A DNA stretch of 64,000 nucleotides from Vibrio sp. RE88. Its GTDB lineage: Bacteria; Pseudomonadota; Gammaproteobacteria; Enterobacterales; Vibrionaceae. The notes beneath the pieces were generated by a model, which saw only the letters and a list, made by a program, of their open reading frames with translations, searched no databases and was not told the DNA's origin. A program made the translations under genes and the position numbers. Location of the stretch: assembly GCF_013113835.1 (NCBI RefSeq), contig NZ_VTYQ01000003.1, positions 835,845-899,844 on the forward strand. The letters are read 5' to 3'. This document shows positions 16,778 to 26,812 of the stretch, in pieces; the first letter of the stretch is position 1, and each line of letters begins with the position of its first letter.

Positions 16778-19144
16778 TTATTGAAATGATAGTGTCCAGC
16801 TATTGATGCTGCCCGTGTCTTGGTTAGCACTGTCTACTGCGTTCAATTTCCAGATTCCTTTAGATTCAAAGCCACTAAAGTCAGCTTGGTAAGTTTCCTT
16901 GATGTTGTTCGCCGAACTGCCAGTGTTGTCATGCAGTGTCACCTGATGCCCCGTCGGCGACGTTAACGTAACACGTAAATCACCGATGTATGTGTGACTG
17001 ATGTCCAGTTCAACGGATACCGAACCCGCGTCGCCAGAGCGTGATACGTCTAATGAACTAGTCGCACCTGCGCTGTTGTTATCTGGAATCGCAATGGTAT
17101 CTGAGTTAGTAAAGCTTGATGGCGTTTGGTTCCCAGAATCTGCACCGTTATGCGTTGCAACCAGAGAGGCTCCGCTGTACGCAGAGTAGCCGTACACCAA
17201 TACTTCATAAGTGCCCGCAGAACTTACGTTCAGTGAACAGCTTTCACCATTACCTTGTTCCCATGAACGGCAGTCATAGGTACTGGTGCTAGGCGTACCA
17301 TTAAAACGCACGTACATATCCGCATCACCTGTACCACCACTTAGGTTAAAGGTCGCTTGAGTTGCATCAGAAGGAACGTCGAAGGTGTAAATTGTGCTTG
17401 ATTTGCTTCCTGCAGATAGTGAAGTTTTCGCTACACCATTCTCAAGTACTTTACTTAGATCGACTGGGCCATTACAGCCAGAGTCCAAGTAAGTCTTCGC
17501 CGCATCCGCATTCACCAAACCATAACCTGTACGGTTGTCACGGCCTTCAGAATCGATATCTGTTGCCGATGCTGTCAGCGCTTTACGTACTTGTTGTGCC
17601 GTACACGTTGGGTGGTAGCTCCAGACTAAACCAGCAACACCCGTTACGTGTGGCGTCGCCATAGATGTACCATTGTAGTACTCGTAGTCTTCGCCCATAG
17701 TGGTTTTAACTGTGACAGTTTGACCAAGCTGATTCGCCAGCTCTAGACCGAATTCACGGTCAACTGTGACAGAAACCATACGATAGTCGTCGTTGTCATC
17801 CAGTACGAATGGGTTCTGTAAACCTGATAATTCTTGGTTACTGTATACGATCGCTGCTTTAGCACCTGCGTTGTAACATGCCTTCACTGGATTGATTTCT
17901 GGACGAACGCCCGTCGCCTGATTATCGATACGCTCAGTCAGACAAATCTTGTCTGACATGTCGCCACAGTTGTAGCTGCCTGACGAGATATCACAAGCCG
18001 CAAGAGGCGCGGTAAAAGTGCCTGCAATTGGAGCTGACTTGTATGGGTTATCAAAGTCAGCCGGGACTTTTAGGATCTTACGGTTATGTGGAACGACGCC
18101 ACGGTCGAAGTTGCTCACTCCGTTAACCGTAATATCTGAAAGCACACCTTCACCGACAGTTACGGTTGACAGTACCGCCACACCTGGCGCTGCAATCTCT
18201 ACCTGATCGGTTGCTTGAGAGAAAGCCGCATGCTGGTTTTTGTTGTCCACTGCCGCCACTGACATCACAGAATCATAAGAAGCTGGGTAGCTGTGCGCTG
18301 TGTTACCTGAGTTACCTGCCGCAGCAATCAGCAGAACGCCATCATCGTATATAGACTGAAGTGCGTTGCGCTCTGTTCGGCTCGATTGACTACCACCGAG
18401 GCTCATGTTGACCACGTCTGCGCCGTTATCTGCACAGGTCTGGATCGCCTTCACTAAGCTTGAAGAGTAGCCCCAACCCGCTTCATTAAACACCTTAACG
18501 ATATGCAGATTCACGTTCTGGTTTGGCATCACGCCTTTAACGCCTTCGTTGTTAGCAATCGCAGCGATGGTACCTGCAACGTGAGTACCGTGAGCGTTAT
18601 TGTTACCCGGAGAGCTCCATGAGCCTGTACCACTGTCGTTGGTACCTTGGACACGGTTACCACTCAGGTCGTTATGACTGATGTCGTAACCTGAATCAAT
18701 AATACACACAGTACGGTTACCCGCATTGGAGTCACTCAACAATTGAGCGTTAACGGCACTGAAGCCCCAAGGCGTGGTCTCGCTCAGTAGGTAGCGTGGA
18801 GGATCGACCTCAACATATTCAACCTGGCTATTCTCTCGCAGTGCCGACAGCTCGCTGTCATCCACTTCCACACTGTAAAGTGCTTGGTTACCCAATTTCT
18901 CTACTTTGCGAGCTTTCACTTCATCTAACACCGCTTCACGCGCTTTCGATGGAGCCACTGCTGAACGAGCCATTGAGAATGGTGCAGGTGCATCTTCTTT
19001 GAACTTGACTATATATTTAGTCGGGAGATCGGCCTCATTAAAGCCCATTGGTGACGCTGCAAAAGCAGACGTAGCACCAGCCATAGCCACTGTCATTGAC
19101 GATAGGACGAATATCCCTTTGGTTTTATTTATCATGTTGTGCAT
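16778..19144 (-). CDS. Secreted S8 subtilisin-like serine protease with PA, PPC and P domains
   Basis: The 788-residue precursor has a signal peptide (cleavage near residue 29), an I9 propeptide (about 40-118), and an S8 catalytic domain with Asp150 (IIDSGYD), His185 (HGTHVAGT), oxyanion Asn278 (AAAGNSG) and Ser494 (NGTSMATPHV). A protease-associated (PA) domain is inserted between Asn278 and Ser494, with ACYNAGAKAAIVYSN visible. After the catalytic domain come a PPC beta-sandwich (GDADMYVRFN...GTYEVLVYGY) and a C-terminal proprotein-convertase P domain (IGDLRVTLTSPTG, GIWKLNAVDSA). PPC and P domains are typical of proteases exported by marine gamma-proteobacteria. It is the first gene of a two-gene operon with the I9-like protein. 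Confidence 0.93.
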   Translation of the reverse strand: MHNMINKTKGIFVLSSMTVAMAGATSAFAASPMGFNEADLPTKYIVKFKEDAPAPFSMARSAVAPSKAREAVLDEVKARKVEKLGNQALYSVEVDDSELSALRENSQVEYVEVDPPRYLLSETTPWGFSAVNAQLLSDSNAGNRTVCIIDSGYDISHNDLSGNRVQGTNDSGTGSWSSPGNNNAHGTHVAGTIAAIANNEGVKGVMPNQNVNLHIVKVFNEAGWGYSSSLVKAIQTCADNGADVVNMSLGGSQSSRTERNALQSIYDDGVLLIAAAGNSGNTAHSYPASYDSVMSVAAVDNKNQHAAFSQATDQVEIAAPGVAVLSTVTVGEGVLSDITVNGVSNFDRGVVPHNRKILKVPADFDNPYKSAPIAGTFTAPLAACDISSGSYNCGDMSDKICLTERIDNQATGVRPEINPVKACYNAGAKAAIVYSNQELSGLQNPFVLDDNDDYRMVSVTVDREFGLELANQLGQTVTVKTTMGEDYEYYNGTSMATPHVTGVAGLVWSYHPTCTAQQVRKALTASATDIDSEGRDNRTGYGLVNADAAKTYLDSGCNGPVDLSKVLENGVAKTSLSAGSKSSTIYTFDVPSDATQATFNLSGGTGDADMYVRFNGTPSTSTYDCRSWEQGNGESCSLNVSSAGTYEVLVYGYSAYSGASLVATHNGADSGNQTPSSFTNSDTIAIPDNNSAGATSSLDVSRSGDAGSVSVELDISHTYIGDLRVTLTSPTGHQVTLHDNTGSSANNIKETYQADFSGFESKGIWKLNAVDSANQDTGSINSWTLSFQ

Positions 19145-19821
19145 TTGCTCTGATCCTTTTTGAGCTATTATTATTCACTTTATTCTCATGAACAGTCATT
19201 CTTCATAACTACTCAAGAGAGCACTAGCTATAAAGTATGCTTATAAAACATCCAATATTTTATAAAATAAAACATTCACAAACAGGCAAGAAATCAATTA
19301 AACAACAGGGCTAGTTAACATTGAATGGTTAATAAAAAACCTTAAAAAGCAATTAGTTAATAACACAAAATGCATTTGTAGTTATTTTATTTGAGTTTTT
19401 ATTCCAAAAAGGGGAAAGATGATATTATTAACAATTAAGCATCGTAGAAGTCCTGACTCGACAACAAATCAGAAAGTGACAATTTAGTCACTAAAATGAA
19501 TAAAGGACAATTCCTGCTACAGGGAGAAGTTGAGCTTTCCTGTTGCTAACACAATGGTTGCCCCCCCAGTGGACACTGCTTTAAAAAACCCCATTTGATA
19601 ACTTCCCTCTGCTGATCACCTCTTATATTGGATTAGAGACGTGCTACCATAATCCCCTCAATATAAAACCACTCACATATAACTATTGAGATCTCGATGA
19701 GGTTCACCCCATCTGAACTCAATTTCTGTTGCAATTTAGTTAAATAGATTGAAAACTCTAGCTTAAACCGAATGGCTTCCATCGGTTCCATGATGTACTC
19801 GTATTAAAGAGGGAAAGTGTT
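19145..19821. other. Long AT-rich intergenic region
   Basis: This 677-base stretch separates the divergent S8 protease and plsC genes. I see no convincing coding frame. It is AT-rich, has stop codons in all frames, and contains a small inverted repeat AGTGAC/GTCACT (19475-19480 with 19487-19492). It probably holds the control regions of both genes and could hide a small RNA, but nothing specific is visible. Confidence 0.5.
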
Positions 19822-20586
19822 TTGCTTGGTATTATTCGCCTGATTTTGGCTGCGATTTTTGTTGTCTTCACTACTCTGTTTGCTTTGATTTATTGCTTGT
19901 TCAGCCCAAGAAACCCAAAGCATGTCTATTTTTTCTGTCGCTGGTTTAACCAACTGCAAAAGATCATCGGTGTTCGATTGATACAGCGAGGCTTAGAACA
20001 CGCACCAACACCGGCGAACAGTGTGTATATTTCTAATCACCAAAGCGTCTATGACTTTGTCACAGCGCCCGGAATGCTAAGACCACGAACCGTTTCTTTG
20101 GGTAAAAAGGACTTACTCTGGATTCCTTTCTTCGGTCAGCTTTACTGGATCACTGGCAATATATTGATTAACCGAGAAAACAAGTCACAAGCACGCGATA
20201 CCATCAAACAAGTCGCAGAGGCCATTCATCAACGTGATTTGTCGGTTTGGGTGTACCCTGAAGGCACACGCAGCAAAGGTCGAGGGCTGCTACCGTTTAA
20301 GACTGGCGCATTCCGCATGGCGATTGAAGCGGGTGTTCCTATTACCCCAATGTGTACAAGCACTACTCACAACAAGATAGATTTAAACCGTCGCGACAAT
20401 GGGGTGGTGATTTCTGAAATGCTCGAACCTATCGATGTCTCTGGGTATAAAATCGAAGACGCACGAAAGCTGGCGGAGCATTGCCACGCATTAATGGCGG
20501 CGAAAATAGAAGAGCTGGACAACGAAGTTGCCCAGCTCGAAGCGCAAAAGAGTAAATCGCTTTCAGGAGAGCAGCACAGTCTTTAG
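19822..20586 (+). CDS. plsC: 1-acyl-sn-glycerol-3-phosphate acyltransferase
   Basis: PlsC adds the second acyl chain to lysophosphatidic acid at the inner membrane, forming phosphatidic acid for phospholipid synthesis. The 254-residue protein has an N-terminal membrane helix, the catalytic HX4D motif NHQSVYDF near residue 72, and the substrate motif YPEGTRSKGRG near 150, followed by PITPMCTSTTH. The start is a TTG at 19822 with GAGG ten bases before it; no ATG suits. Its stop overlaps the end of the convergent cheV by a few bases. Confidence 0.92.
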   Translation: MLGIIRLILAAIFVVFTTLFALIYCLFSPRNPKHVYFFCRWFNQLQKIIGVRLIQRGLEHAPTPANSVYISNHQSVYDFVTAPGMLRPRTVSLGKKDLLWIPFFGQLYWITGNILINRENKSQARDTIKQVAEAIHQRDLSVWVYPEGTRSKGRGLLPFKTGAFRMAIEAGVPITPMCTSTTHNKIDLNRRDNGVVISEMLEPIDVSGYKIEDARKLAEHCHALMAAKIEELDNEVAQLEAQKSKSLSGEQHSL

Positions 20587-21554
20587 AAAATGTATTGGTC
20601 CATCATTGCGACCATACGGCCAATCTCTGGCTTGGTGATAGTGTCATTCGCACCTAACGCCAGAGCTTTGGCCCGATTGTCATCACTCATCAAGGACGAG
20701 AACATCACAATCGGCAGTTCTTTGTAAGCTTCGGAGTCACGTAAACGCTTGACTAAGTGCATACCGTCCATACGTGGCATTTCAACGTCCGTGACCACAG
20801 CATCAACAAGCTCAGACACCGGAATCTCTTCTTTCTTCGCCACTTCGGCTAATTCCATCAGTTTCTCATGCGCCTCACCACCGTCTTTACATGCGATGAT
20901 GTTATAACCCGCCGAGCTTAATGTGTCCTGAATCAGGCTGCGAATGAAAGCAGAGTCATCCACCACCATGACGGTCTTCGCATTACGCTTAGCCACCATT
21001 TTCTGATTAAGATCGACACTTTTATCCACCTTAACATCGTATTTTTCCATACTCAGCTCAGGGTTGATGTCCGCGATGATCTTCTCAAAGTCGAGGATCA
21101 TAATCAGGTTGCCGTCTTTACGTACCACCGCAACCACGCAATCCTGTTCGCCAGCTTCGAGGAATTGGCTTGGCGATTCAACATCATTCCAGGAAATACG
21201 GTGAATACGGCTGATGCTGTCAATCAAAAAGCCGTTGGTCATGCGGTTGAAATCCGTCACGATGACAAACTTCTTCTCTAAATCTTTGTTCGTTGGTACG
21301 CCTAACCAGCCAGCAAGGTCGACCAGAGGAGTAAGAATATCTCGGGAAGAGAATACACCGACCATATGGGGCTGAGCATTCGGGTAATCGGTCGTTTCCG
21401 GTACCTGTATGACTTCACGCACCTTAGCTACGTTAATGCCATAGTAGCAGGTCTTTTTCGAGCCATCTGGCATCTGTTTGACTAGATGAAATTCAATAAT
21501 TTCAAGTTCGTTTGTGCCGCTTTCTGTAAGAATTGTACTGCTTGAAACGCTCAT
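20583..21554 (-). CDS. cheV: Chemotaxis coupling protein CheV
   Basis: CheV couples chemoreceptors to CheA and carries its own phosphoacceptor domain for adaptation. The 323-residue protein has an N-terminal CheW-like domain (about 15-170, with YYGINVAKVREVIQVPE and RDILTPLVDLAGWLG) and a C-terminal receiver domain (about 195-320) with the acidic pocket VVDDSAFIR, the phosphorylated Asp in VVTDVEMPRMDGM, and the Lys in NDTITKPEI. No other chemotaxis operon gene is next to it. It is convergent with plsC. Confidence 0.94.
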   Translation of the reverse strand: MSVSSSTILTESGTNELEIIEFHLVKQMPDGSKKTCYYGINVAKVREVIQVPETTDYPNAQPHMVGVFSSRDILTPLVDLAGWLGVPTNKDLEKKFVIVTDFNRMTNGFLIDSISRIHRISWNDVESPSQFLEAGEQDCVVAVVRKDGNLIMILDFEKIIADINPELSMEKYDVKVDKSVDLNQKMVAKRNAKTVMVVDDSAFIRSLIQDTLSSAGYNIIACKDGGEAHEKLMELAEVAKKEEIPVSELVDAVVTDVEMPRMDGMHLVKRLRDSEAYKELPIVMFSSLMSDDNRAKALALGANDTITKPEIGRMVAMMDQYIF

Positions 21555-22051
21555 AGTTGATTTTACTCATTCCCGGTATTATTCACACTTACGCGGGAGT
21601 GTTTCTCGTCCGCGTAACTACCTTTAATCTGCCGCCTCGGAATTTGTGTTTTCGTTAATGATTGAGGCGAAAGTAAAACTATCTCATTTATCAATATAAA
21701 TGCCAGAAGAATTCATCAATCTCAATGTAAGCTCTTGCGTTGCTCACACAATGATGAGGCATCGGGTATCTCTCCTAGTATAAGCCCCGAGTGGTGAACT
21801 TTCCTTAAACCAGACAGAAATGCGCCATTCAGCCTTCAAGTGATGAATAGAGAACACAGAAAAGTACCTAAAATCAGCGCACTTACTCTTGGCTCGTTTC
21901 ACTATAACGGCAGCAACGCGCAATAGTTGAATCGCATTGCTCTCGGCGAGGGAAGGATGTGAAGTGGAATCTATTTCATACGTAGAAGAAAGCGACGATA
22001 GAATGAAAACATCCACGGTTGGGATGTTTTCCCCATTGCTCAAGTTTCCGC
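21555..22051. other. Intergenic region cheV to phn operon end
   Basis: These 497 bases hold the cheV leader on the left and the phn operon terminator on the right. A 99-codon frame on the minus strand (21744-22043) runs through the terminator hairpin and resembles nothing I know, so I do not call it. Confidence 0.5.
22005..22031 (-). terminator. Terminator of the phn operon
   Basis: The perfect 10-bp stem GAAAACATCC/GGATGTTTTC (22005-22014 with 22022-22031) lies about 21 bases after the last gene of the operon on the minus strand. Confidence 0.7.
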
Positions 22052-22690
22052 TTAGCGCTCAAAGTAGGCGAGAAATTCACCACAGTCTTTTTGAAATAAT
22101 GACAAAGCTTCTGCTAGTTGATCGTCACTCCAATGCCACCAAGCCAGTTTATCCAACCGTTCGCCGTAGCTATCATCTTCAAAACGAGGGCGAAGCACTC
22201 TGGCAGGGTTACCAACGACAATAGAGTACGCAGGCACATCTTTAGTCACAACACTTCCGGCCCCAATAATGGCGCCATTCCCCACTTTGACACCGGGTAA
22301 AACTATCGCGCCATGACCAATCCAAACATCGTGGCCGATGATCACTTTCTCTTCTTCTCGCCAAGCAAACACTTCATCATCAAGAGACGCTGGGTTCTCT
22401 CCCAGTTGATACTTCCCCGGTCGATAAGTGAAATGATGCAACGTCGGGCGCCACCATGGATGATTACTCGGATTAAGCCGCACCGTAGCGGCGATTGAGG
22501 TGAACTTCCCTACCTCAGTAAACATCAAGTTGCTGTCATTCTGGATGTAGCTGTAATCGCCAACGACGACATTATTGAGCACACAGCGATCCGCAATTTC
22601 GGTCCAGCGACCCAATTCAACACGATGCAGTCGGCAAGTTTGTGCGACGCTTGGCTGACTATCTAAAGTTGGAGATAAAGGCTGGCTCAT
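22052..22690 (-). CDS. Phosphonate-operon hexapeptide-repeat acetyltransferase
   Basis: This 212-residue left-handed beta-helix protein belongs to the transferase family found at the ends of C-P lyase operons (the phosphonate-associated Xat/CAT-like group). The hexapeptide region includes [19 protein letters not shown] and [25 protein letters not shown]; the last segment is the coenzyme A-binding turn. The substrate is unknown; aminoalkylphosphonate N-acetylation, the role of PhnO in E. coli, is one possibility but PhnO is an unrelated GNAT enzyme. Its ATG at 22690 overlaps the phnP stop by four bases (ATGA), so translation is probably coupled. Confidence 0.82.
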   Translation of the reverse strand: MSQPLSPTLDSQPSVAQTCRLHRVELGRWTEIADRCVLNNVVVGDYSYIQNDSNLMFTEVGKFTSIAATVRLNPSNHPWWRPTLHHFTYRPGKYQLGENPASLDDEVFAWREEEKVIIGHDVWIGHGAIVLPGVKVGNGAIIGAGSVVTKDVPAYSIVVGNPARVLRPRFEDDSYGERLDKLAWWHWSDDQLAEALSLFQKDCGEFLAYFER

Positions 22691-23454
22691 AAACAAATTT
22701 CCTCGCCATCGTTCAATAATCGCAGTCGTTTACTCAAGGCATCAGGATTTTGTTCTGCCCAATCAATCATTTGGTGACTGAGGTGAATAAGACCGATGTT
22801 TTTTGGTTGGCACACCTCATCGATGTGCACCACATGTAAAAAGTCATTGTGATTAAGCTGACTACGACTTATTGGGTCTTCTACTGGGGGGTGATTACAA
22901 TCTGTGATTAGCCAGTCCACTTCCATCTCTTTCAACCAGACAGATGTGGAGTTTGGTAGGCCAGCGGTGTCCGTCAGGTAAGCCAGACGTCTTCCCTGAT
23001 ACTCAAAGCAATAACCTAAACACATTCTTGAATGCAGCATTGGCAAAGGTGTTATCTTAATCCCTTGCCATTCAAAAGATTGAAACGCTTCCGCCCGCAG
23101 GGAAAAATCTAAAATCCCAGGATGCTTGTAGAGGTCATCACAACCTGAGAGATCATCAGGGGAAATGACCCTAATGGGCTCCCCGACTCCCCAACGTAAA
23201 TCAAACAGACTCTGAACGTGATCCATGTGATAGTGAGTCAGCAAAATAGCGTCGATGCTACCAGCTGGAAAACGCTGCATTAAGTCCGGTGCATTGGCAT
23301 CGATCAGCAGCGTTTTTCCATTATGGTGCAGATAAGCCGAGGACTTTTCTCGTCTCAGTTGAGGGTTTTCACGCGCGGCAGAGCAAACACAACAATCACA
23401 GCCATAAACAGGCACCATAGCGCTATTACCTGTTCCTAGTAGAGTCAGCTTCAT
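22687..23454 (-). CDS. phnP: Phosphoribosyl 1,2-cyclic phosphate phosphodiesterase
   Basis: PhnP opens the ribosyl 1,2-cyclic phosphate produced by the C-P lyase, giving ribose 1,5-bisphosphate precursors. It is a 255-residue metallo-beta-lactamase fold. The metal motif HxHxDH is THYHMDHVQ near residue 75. The N-terminal CDCCVCSAA cluster resembles the structural zinc site of PhnP, and TDTAG and LIHLSH carry the later ligands. It follows phnN in the operon, overlapping its neighbour by four bases. Confidence 0.94.
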   Translation of the reverse strand: MKLTLLGTGNSAMVPVYGCDCCVCSAARENPQLRREKSSAYLHHNGKTLLIDANAPDLMQRFPAGSIDAILLTHYHMDHVQSLFDLRWGVGEPIRVISPDDLSGCDDLYKHPGILDFSLRAEAFQSFEWQGIKITPLPMLHSRMCLGYCFEYQGRRLAYLTDTAGLPNSTSVWLKEMEVDWLITDCNHPPVEDPISRSQLNHNDFLHVVHIDEVCQPKNIGLIHLSHQMIDWAEQNPDALSKRLRLLNDGEEICL

Positions 23455-24098
23455 ACCGCATCTCCCGTCAGTGCTTGTCGCTTCTGCCCTTGCTGCAACA
23501 AATGACGAAACTGAGCAACGCTTTCTGCTAGTGAACCACTATTATCAATGCAAAGGGGACACAGCTCACTGTCAGCGATGTATTCCTTGGCTCGCTTGAG
23601 GCGAAGCGCTATTTGCTGCTCATCTTCTCGGCCACGCGCACGCAGACGATCTTCAAGAACCTCACTGCTGACATGAACCAAGACCGGAATCAATCGTGAA
23701 CCAAACCGCTCTTTGGCGGCATTGAGATAGGCGCGCGAACCATTAACAACCACATTTAAGCCTGAATCCATCCAATGATTCACTTCCTGACCAACGCCGT
23801 AGCACAAGCCGTGTGCCTGCCAACTCATCGCGAACATATTGCGTGAGTAGCGGACAAAAAACTCATCTTCACTCAAGGCGATATGGTTTTCGCCGCCCGC
23901 ATCCGCCGCACGGGTGATATAGCGGTGTGCGACGACTAAGTCATCAACGAATTGCTCTCGTAGCGCAGAAATTAATGAGTCCTTACCGGCACCAGACGGA
24001 CCAATAATGTAATAAAGCTGGCCACTAGAACGCCCTTTGGTTGGTGCCGCAGGTTGCGGCACCTCCTTTTGGTTCAATGTGTAGTGTGTCGACTTCAC
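23451..24098 (-). CDS. phnN: Ribose 1,5-bisphosphokinase
   Basis: PhnN phosphorylates ribose 1,5-bisphosphate to PRPP, the last step of C-P lyase carbon recycling. The 215-residue protein is guanylate-kinase-like with the P-loop GPSGAGKDS near residue 33, VAHRYITRAADAGGENH and VVVNGSRAYL. The start is a GTG at 24098, immediately after the phnM stop codon (TGA GTG), with AAGG in the end of phnM as ribosome site. The ~28 residues before the P-loop are extra relative to E. coli PhnN and may mean a later start. Confidence 0.93.
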   Translation of the reverse strand: MKSTHYTLNQKEVPQPAAPTKGRSSGQLYYIIGPSGAGKDSLISALREQFVDDLVVAHRYITRAADAGGENHIALSEDEFFVRYSRNMFAMSWQAHGLCYGVGQEVNHWMDSGLNVVVNGSRAYLNAAKERFGSRLIPVLVHVSSEVLEDRLRARGREDEQQIALRLKRAKEYIADSELCPLCIDNSGSLAESVAQFRHLLQQGQKRQALTGDAV

Positions 24099-25232
24099 TC
24101 AGAATACCTTTTTGCCTTCACGCCATACTCGTGACACCAGTTGATGGCCATTCACACGATGAGCCAACACCAAATCTGCACGCTTGCCTTCAGCCACGAT
24201 ACCGCGATCATCAAGCCCCAGTGCCTGAGCAGGGTTACGTGTGGCCAACTGCACTGCCTGAGCAACATCCAGAGAATTTCGTTCGTCTTCTACCAGCTTA
24301 AAAATCGCATCCAACAGACTGACCGGATAATAGTCAGAAGACAGAATATCCAACACACCCAGTGACGCCAGTTGATGCGCCGCCACATTGCCCGAGTGAG
24401 AGCCGCCTCGTACCACATTAGGCGCCCCCATCATCACCTTGAGCCCTAGCTCATGGGATTTCTGAGCCGCTTCCACAGTGGTAGGAAATTCAGCAATCAC
24501 CATCTCCAACTGCTTCGACTCCAGCACATGTTCTGAGGTCGCATCATCATGACTCGCTGTTGGGATATCTAACGCACGACACTGACGGCAAATTTCATCA
24601 CGGTTAGGCTTAGACCAGCGCTGAGACAGTTCAATTTGCTCTTTCTCGTAATCCACCAGCTCTTCATCACTCAGGCCATATTTGCCCTGATAGTAGGTGC
24701 GATACTTGTCCAGATTGACAAACTGACGCTGTCCGGGAGCATGGTCCATCAGTGAAACCAACTGCACCTCTGGCAAATTGATATAACGTTCGAGCAAACC
24801 AACTGTGCTGTCATGAGGTACTTCGCAGCGAAGGTGTAAACGATGCTCGGCACGCGTCAGACCGCGTTTCTGGCTCTCGACCACGGTATTGATAAACTGA
24901 TCGAGATTCTCCTGACGATGACCATCGCGGTAATCTCCCAACGCAACGGCGTCAAGCACCGTTGTGATCCCTGAGCCAATCAGCTGAGTGTCATGGGCAC
25001 TCATCGCAGACAATGGTGGCCAATCCACTTTAGGTCTCGGGGTAAAATACTTCTCCAGATTGTCGGTATGCAGCTCGATCAACCCCGGCATCAGGAATCC
25101 ATTCTCGCCATCCAGTGCGCCCGGAAGTTGGCTTGTGGTATCAGACATATTGGCAATAACACCATCTCGCAGCTCCACTGAGCCACGAACCACTTCATTC
25201 TCTAATACCAGATTTACGTTAGTAATAATCAT
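24099..25232 (-). CDS. phnM: Alpha-D-ribose 1-methylphosphonate 5-triphosphate diphosphatase
   Basis: PhnM removes pyrophosphate from the ribosyl-phosphonate triphosphate made by the PhnGHIL step. The 377-residue amidohydrolase has the metal motif PGLIELHTDNLEKY near residue 50, SLMDHAPGQRQF, TASHDDATSEHV with catalytic His/Asp, and GAPNVVRGGSHSGNV. These match the PhnM family along its full length. It sits between phnL and phnN with almost no spacing. Confidence 0.95.
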   Translation of the reverse strand: MIITNVNLVLENEVVRGSVELRDGVIANMSDTTSQLPGALDGENGFLMPGLIELHTDNLEKYFTPRPKVDWPPLSAMSAHDTQLIGSGITTVLDAVALGDYRDGHRQENLDQFINTVVESQKRGLTRAEHRLHLRCEVPHDSTVGLLERYINLPEVQLVSLMDHAPGQRQFVNLDKYRTYYQGKYGLSDEELVDYEKEQIELSQRWSKPNRDEICRQCRALDIPTASHDDATSEHVLESKQLEMVIAEFPTTVEAAQKSHELGLKVMMGAPNVVRGGSHSGNVAAHQLASLGVLDILSSDYYPVSLLDAIFKLVEDERNSLDVAQAVQLATRNPAQALGLDDRGIVAEGKRADLVLAHRVNGHQLVSRVWREGKKVF

Positions 25233-25247
25233 CGTTCGTGACTCCCT

Positions 25248-25973
25248 CTATGCACACACTGTGGTCAATGGTTTGACGGGCTGGTCTTGTTGCCGTCTGA
25301 CGTCGTACAGGCGATCAGCGACCTGATCTCGGGTGTGCTCATCGTGGAAGATACCGACAATAGCCGCACCACGTTCTTTGGCTTCTTCAATCAGGCTAAC
25401 CACCACGGCACTGTTGGTTGTATCCAGCGAAGCCGTCGGCTCATCCAGTAGCAAGATGGGGTAATCCACAATAAAGCCACGCGCAATGTTGACCCTTTGC
25501 TGCTCGCCCCCTGAAAAAGTCGCAGGCGCCAAGTGCCACAAATGCTCAGGAACATTAAGGCGCGTCAGCAAGGATTTGGCTTTCTGCTCTGCTTGCTGTG
25601 CACAACCACCCATCTCTATCACTGGCTGCATCACAACCTCTAATGCACTGATGCGGGGAATAACACGTAAAAACTGACTGACCCAGCCAATCGTGTGTTT
25701 GCGTATATTCAGAACATCACGTGGGGATGCTGTAACCAAATCAATCCACTGCCCTTGATGGTCAACTTCAATCGAACCGTGATCCACCAGATAGTTCGCG
25801 TAGAGCGCTCGTAACAAGGTCGACTTGCCGGAGCCAGAGTGACCATGGAGTACCACGCACTCGCCGCCATCAACGGAAAAGCTCGCACCTGTCAGTACCG
25901 GAAGCTCAATGCCGCTCTGGTTATGCAGTACAAAGGTCTTGCTGACATTTTTTACCTTAAGTTGGCTGTTCAT
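25248..25973 (-). CDS. phnL: Phosphonate C-P lyase system protein PhnL
   Basis: PhnL is an ABC-type ATPase without membrane partner that is needed, with PhnG, PhnH and PhnI, to couple ATP adenine displacement by the phosphonate. The 241-residue sequence shows Walker [10 protein letters not shown] near 46, the signature [14 protein letters not shown], and Walker [13 protein letters not shown]. The block [20 protein letters not shown] is typical of PhnL rather than importer ATPases. The 11 bases before its ATG separate it from phnK. Confidence 0.95.
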   Translation of the reverse strand: MNSQLKVKNVSKTFVLHNQSGIELPVLTGASFSVDGGECVVLHGHSGSGKSTLLRALYANYLVDHGSIEVDHQGQWIDLVTASPRDVLNIRKHTIGWVSQFLRVIPRISALEVVMQPVIEMGGCAQQAEQKAKSLLTRLNVPEHLWHLAPATFSGGEQQRVNIARGFIVDYPILLLDEPTASLDTTNSAVVVSLIEEAKERGAAIVGIFHDEHTRDQVADRLYDVRRQQDQPVKPLTTVCA

Positions 25974-25984
25974 CGTCTCTGTCC

Positions 25985-26812
25985 TTAATTCTGCAATACC
26001 GAAGAAACCAGTAGTTGAGTGTAGGGGTGCTGCGGATCATCCAGCACTTGATCGGTCAGGCCGCTTTCCACCACTTCACTGCGACGCATCACCATCAAGC
26101 GGTGAGCCAGCAATCTTGCCACTGCCAAATCGTGAGTCACAATCACTACTGCCAGTTCCAGTTCCGTCACCAAACGACGCAATAGATCGAGCAATTTCGC
26201 TTGTACCGAAACATCCAGACCACCGGTCGGCTCATCCATAAAAATCAGCTTTGGATGCGTGACCAGATTGCGGGCAATCTGCAATCGCTGCTGCATCCCC
26301 CCGGAAAAAGTGATCGGCATATCATCGATGCGATCATCAGGGATCTCGACGTCACCGAGCCATTTGGCCGATTTCTCACGAATCGCGCTGTAGTTACGCT
26401 CACCCACCGCCATCAGACGTTCGCCTATGTTACCGCCGGCCGATACTCGCCCACGCAGACCATCCATTGGGTGTTGATGAACCACACCCCACTCTGTACG
26501 CAGCAGTTGACGACGCTGACTTTCCGCCATCTGATACAAATCTTCTAACTGAGTGATCTGATTGACTGCATCACCATGGAGATACAACACTTCCCCCTCA
26601 TCCGGTACCTGTCGTCCTGACAGGGATTTGAGTAAGGTACTTTTGCCTGAGCCGGACTCGCCAACAATGCCCAACACTTCACCCGGATACAGATCGAACG
26701 ACACGTTCTGAAAGCCTTTTCCCGGTGCATAGAGTTTGCTCAGGTTGCGAACCGACAACAGCGGCTGTTCACTAATCACTTGGTCTTCACTCATTAATGA
26801 CACACTGTTCAT
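25985..26812 (-). CDS. phnK: Phosphonate C-P lyase system protein PhnK
   Basis: PhnK is the ABC-type subunit that docks on the PhnGHIJ core complex near PhnJ. The 275-residue protein contains Walker [10 protein letters not shown], the Q-loop region [18 protein letters not shown], signature [14 protein letters not shown], and Walker [13 protein letters not shown]. It matches E. coli PhnK nearly throughout, ending [14 protein letters not shown]. It has about 20 more N-terminal residues than E. coli. Its start overlaps the phnJ stop by four bases. Confidence 0.95.
   Translation of the reverse strand: MNSVSLMSEDQVISEQPLLSVRNLSKLYAPGKGFQNVSFDLYPGEVLGIVGESGSGKSTLLKSLSGRQVPDEGEVLYLHGDAVNQITQLEDLYQMAESQRRQLLRTEWGVVHQHPMDGLRGRVSAGGNIGERLMAVGERNYSAIREKSAKWLGDVEIPDDRIDDMPITFSGGMQQRLQIARNLVTHPKLIFMDEPTGGLDVSVQAKLLDLLRRLVTELELAVVIVTHDLAVARLLAHRLMVMRRSEVVESGLTDQVLDDPQHPYTQLLVSSVLQN

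Noticed and set aside
21744..22043. 99-codon frame between cheV and the phn operon
   Set aside because: It contains the operon terminator hairpin, lacks a ribosome site and has a composition typical of chance frames.
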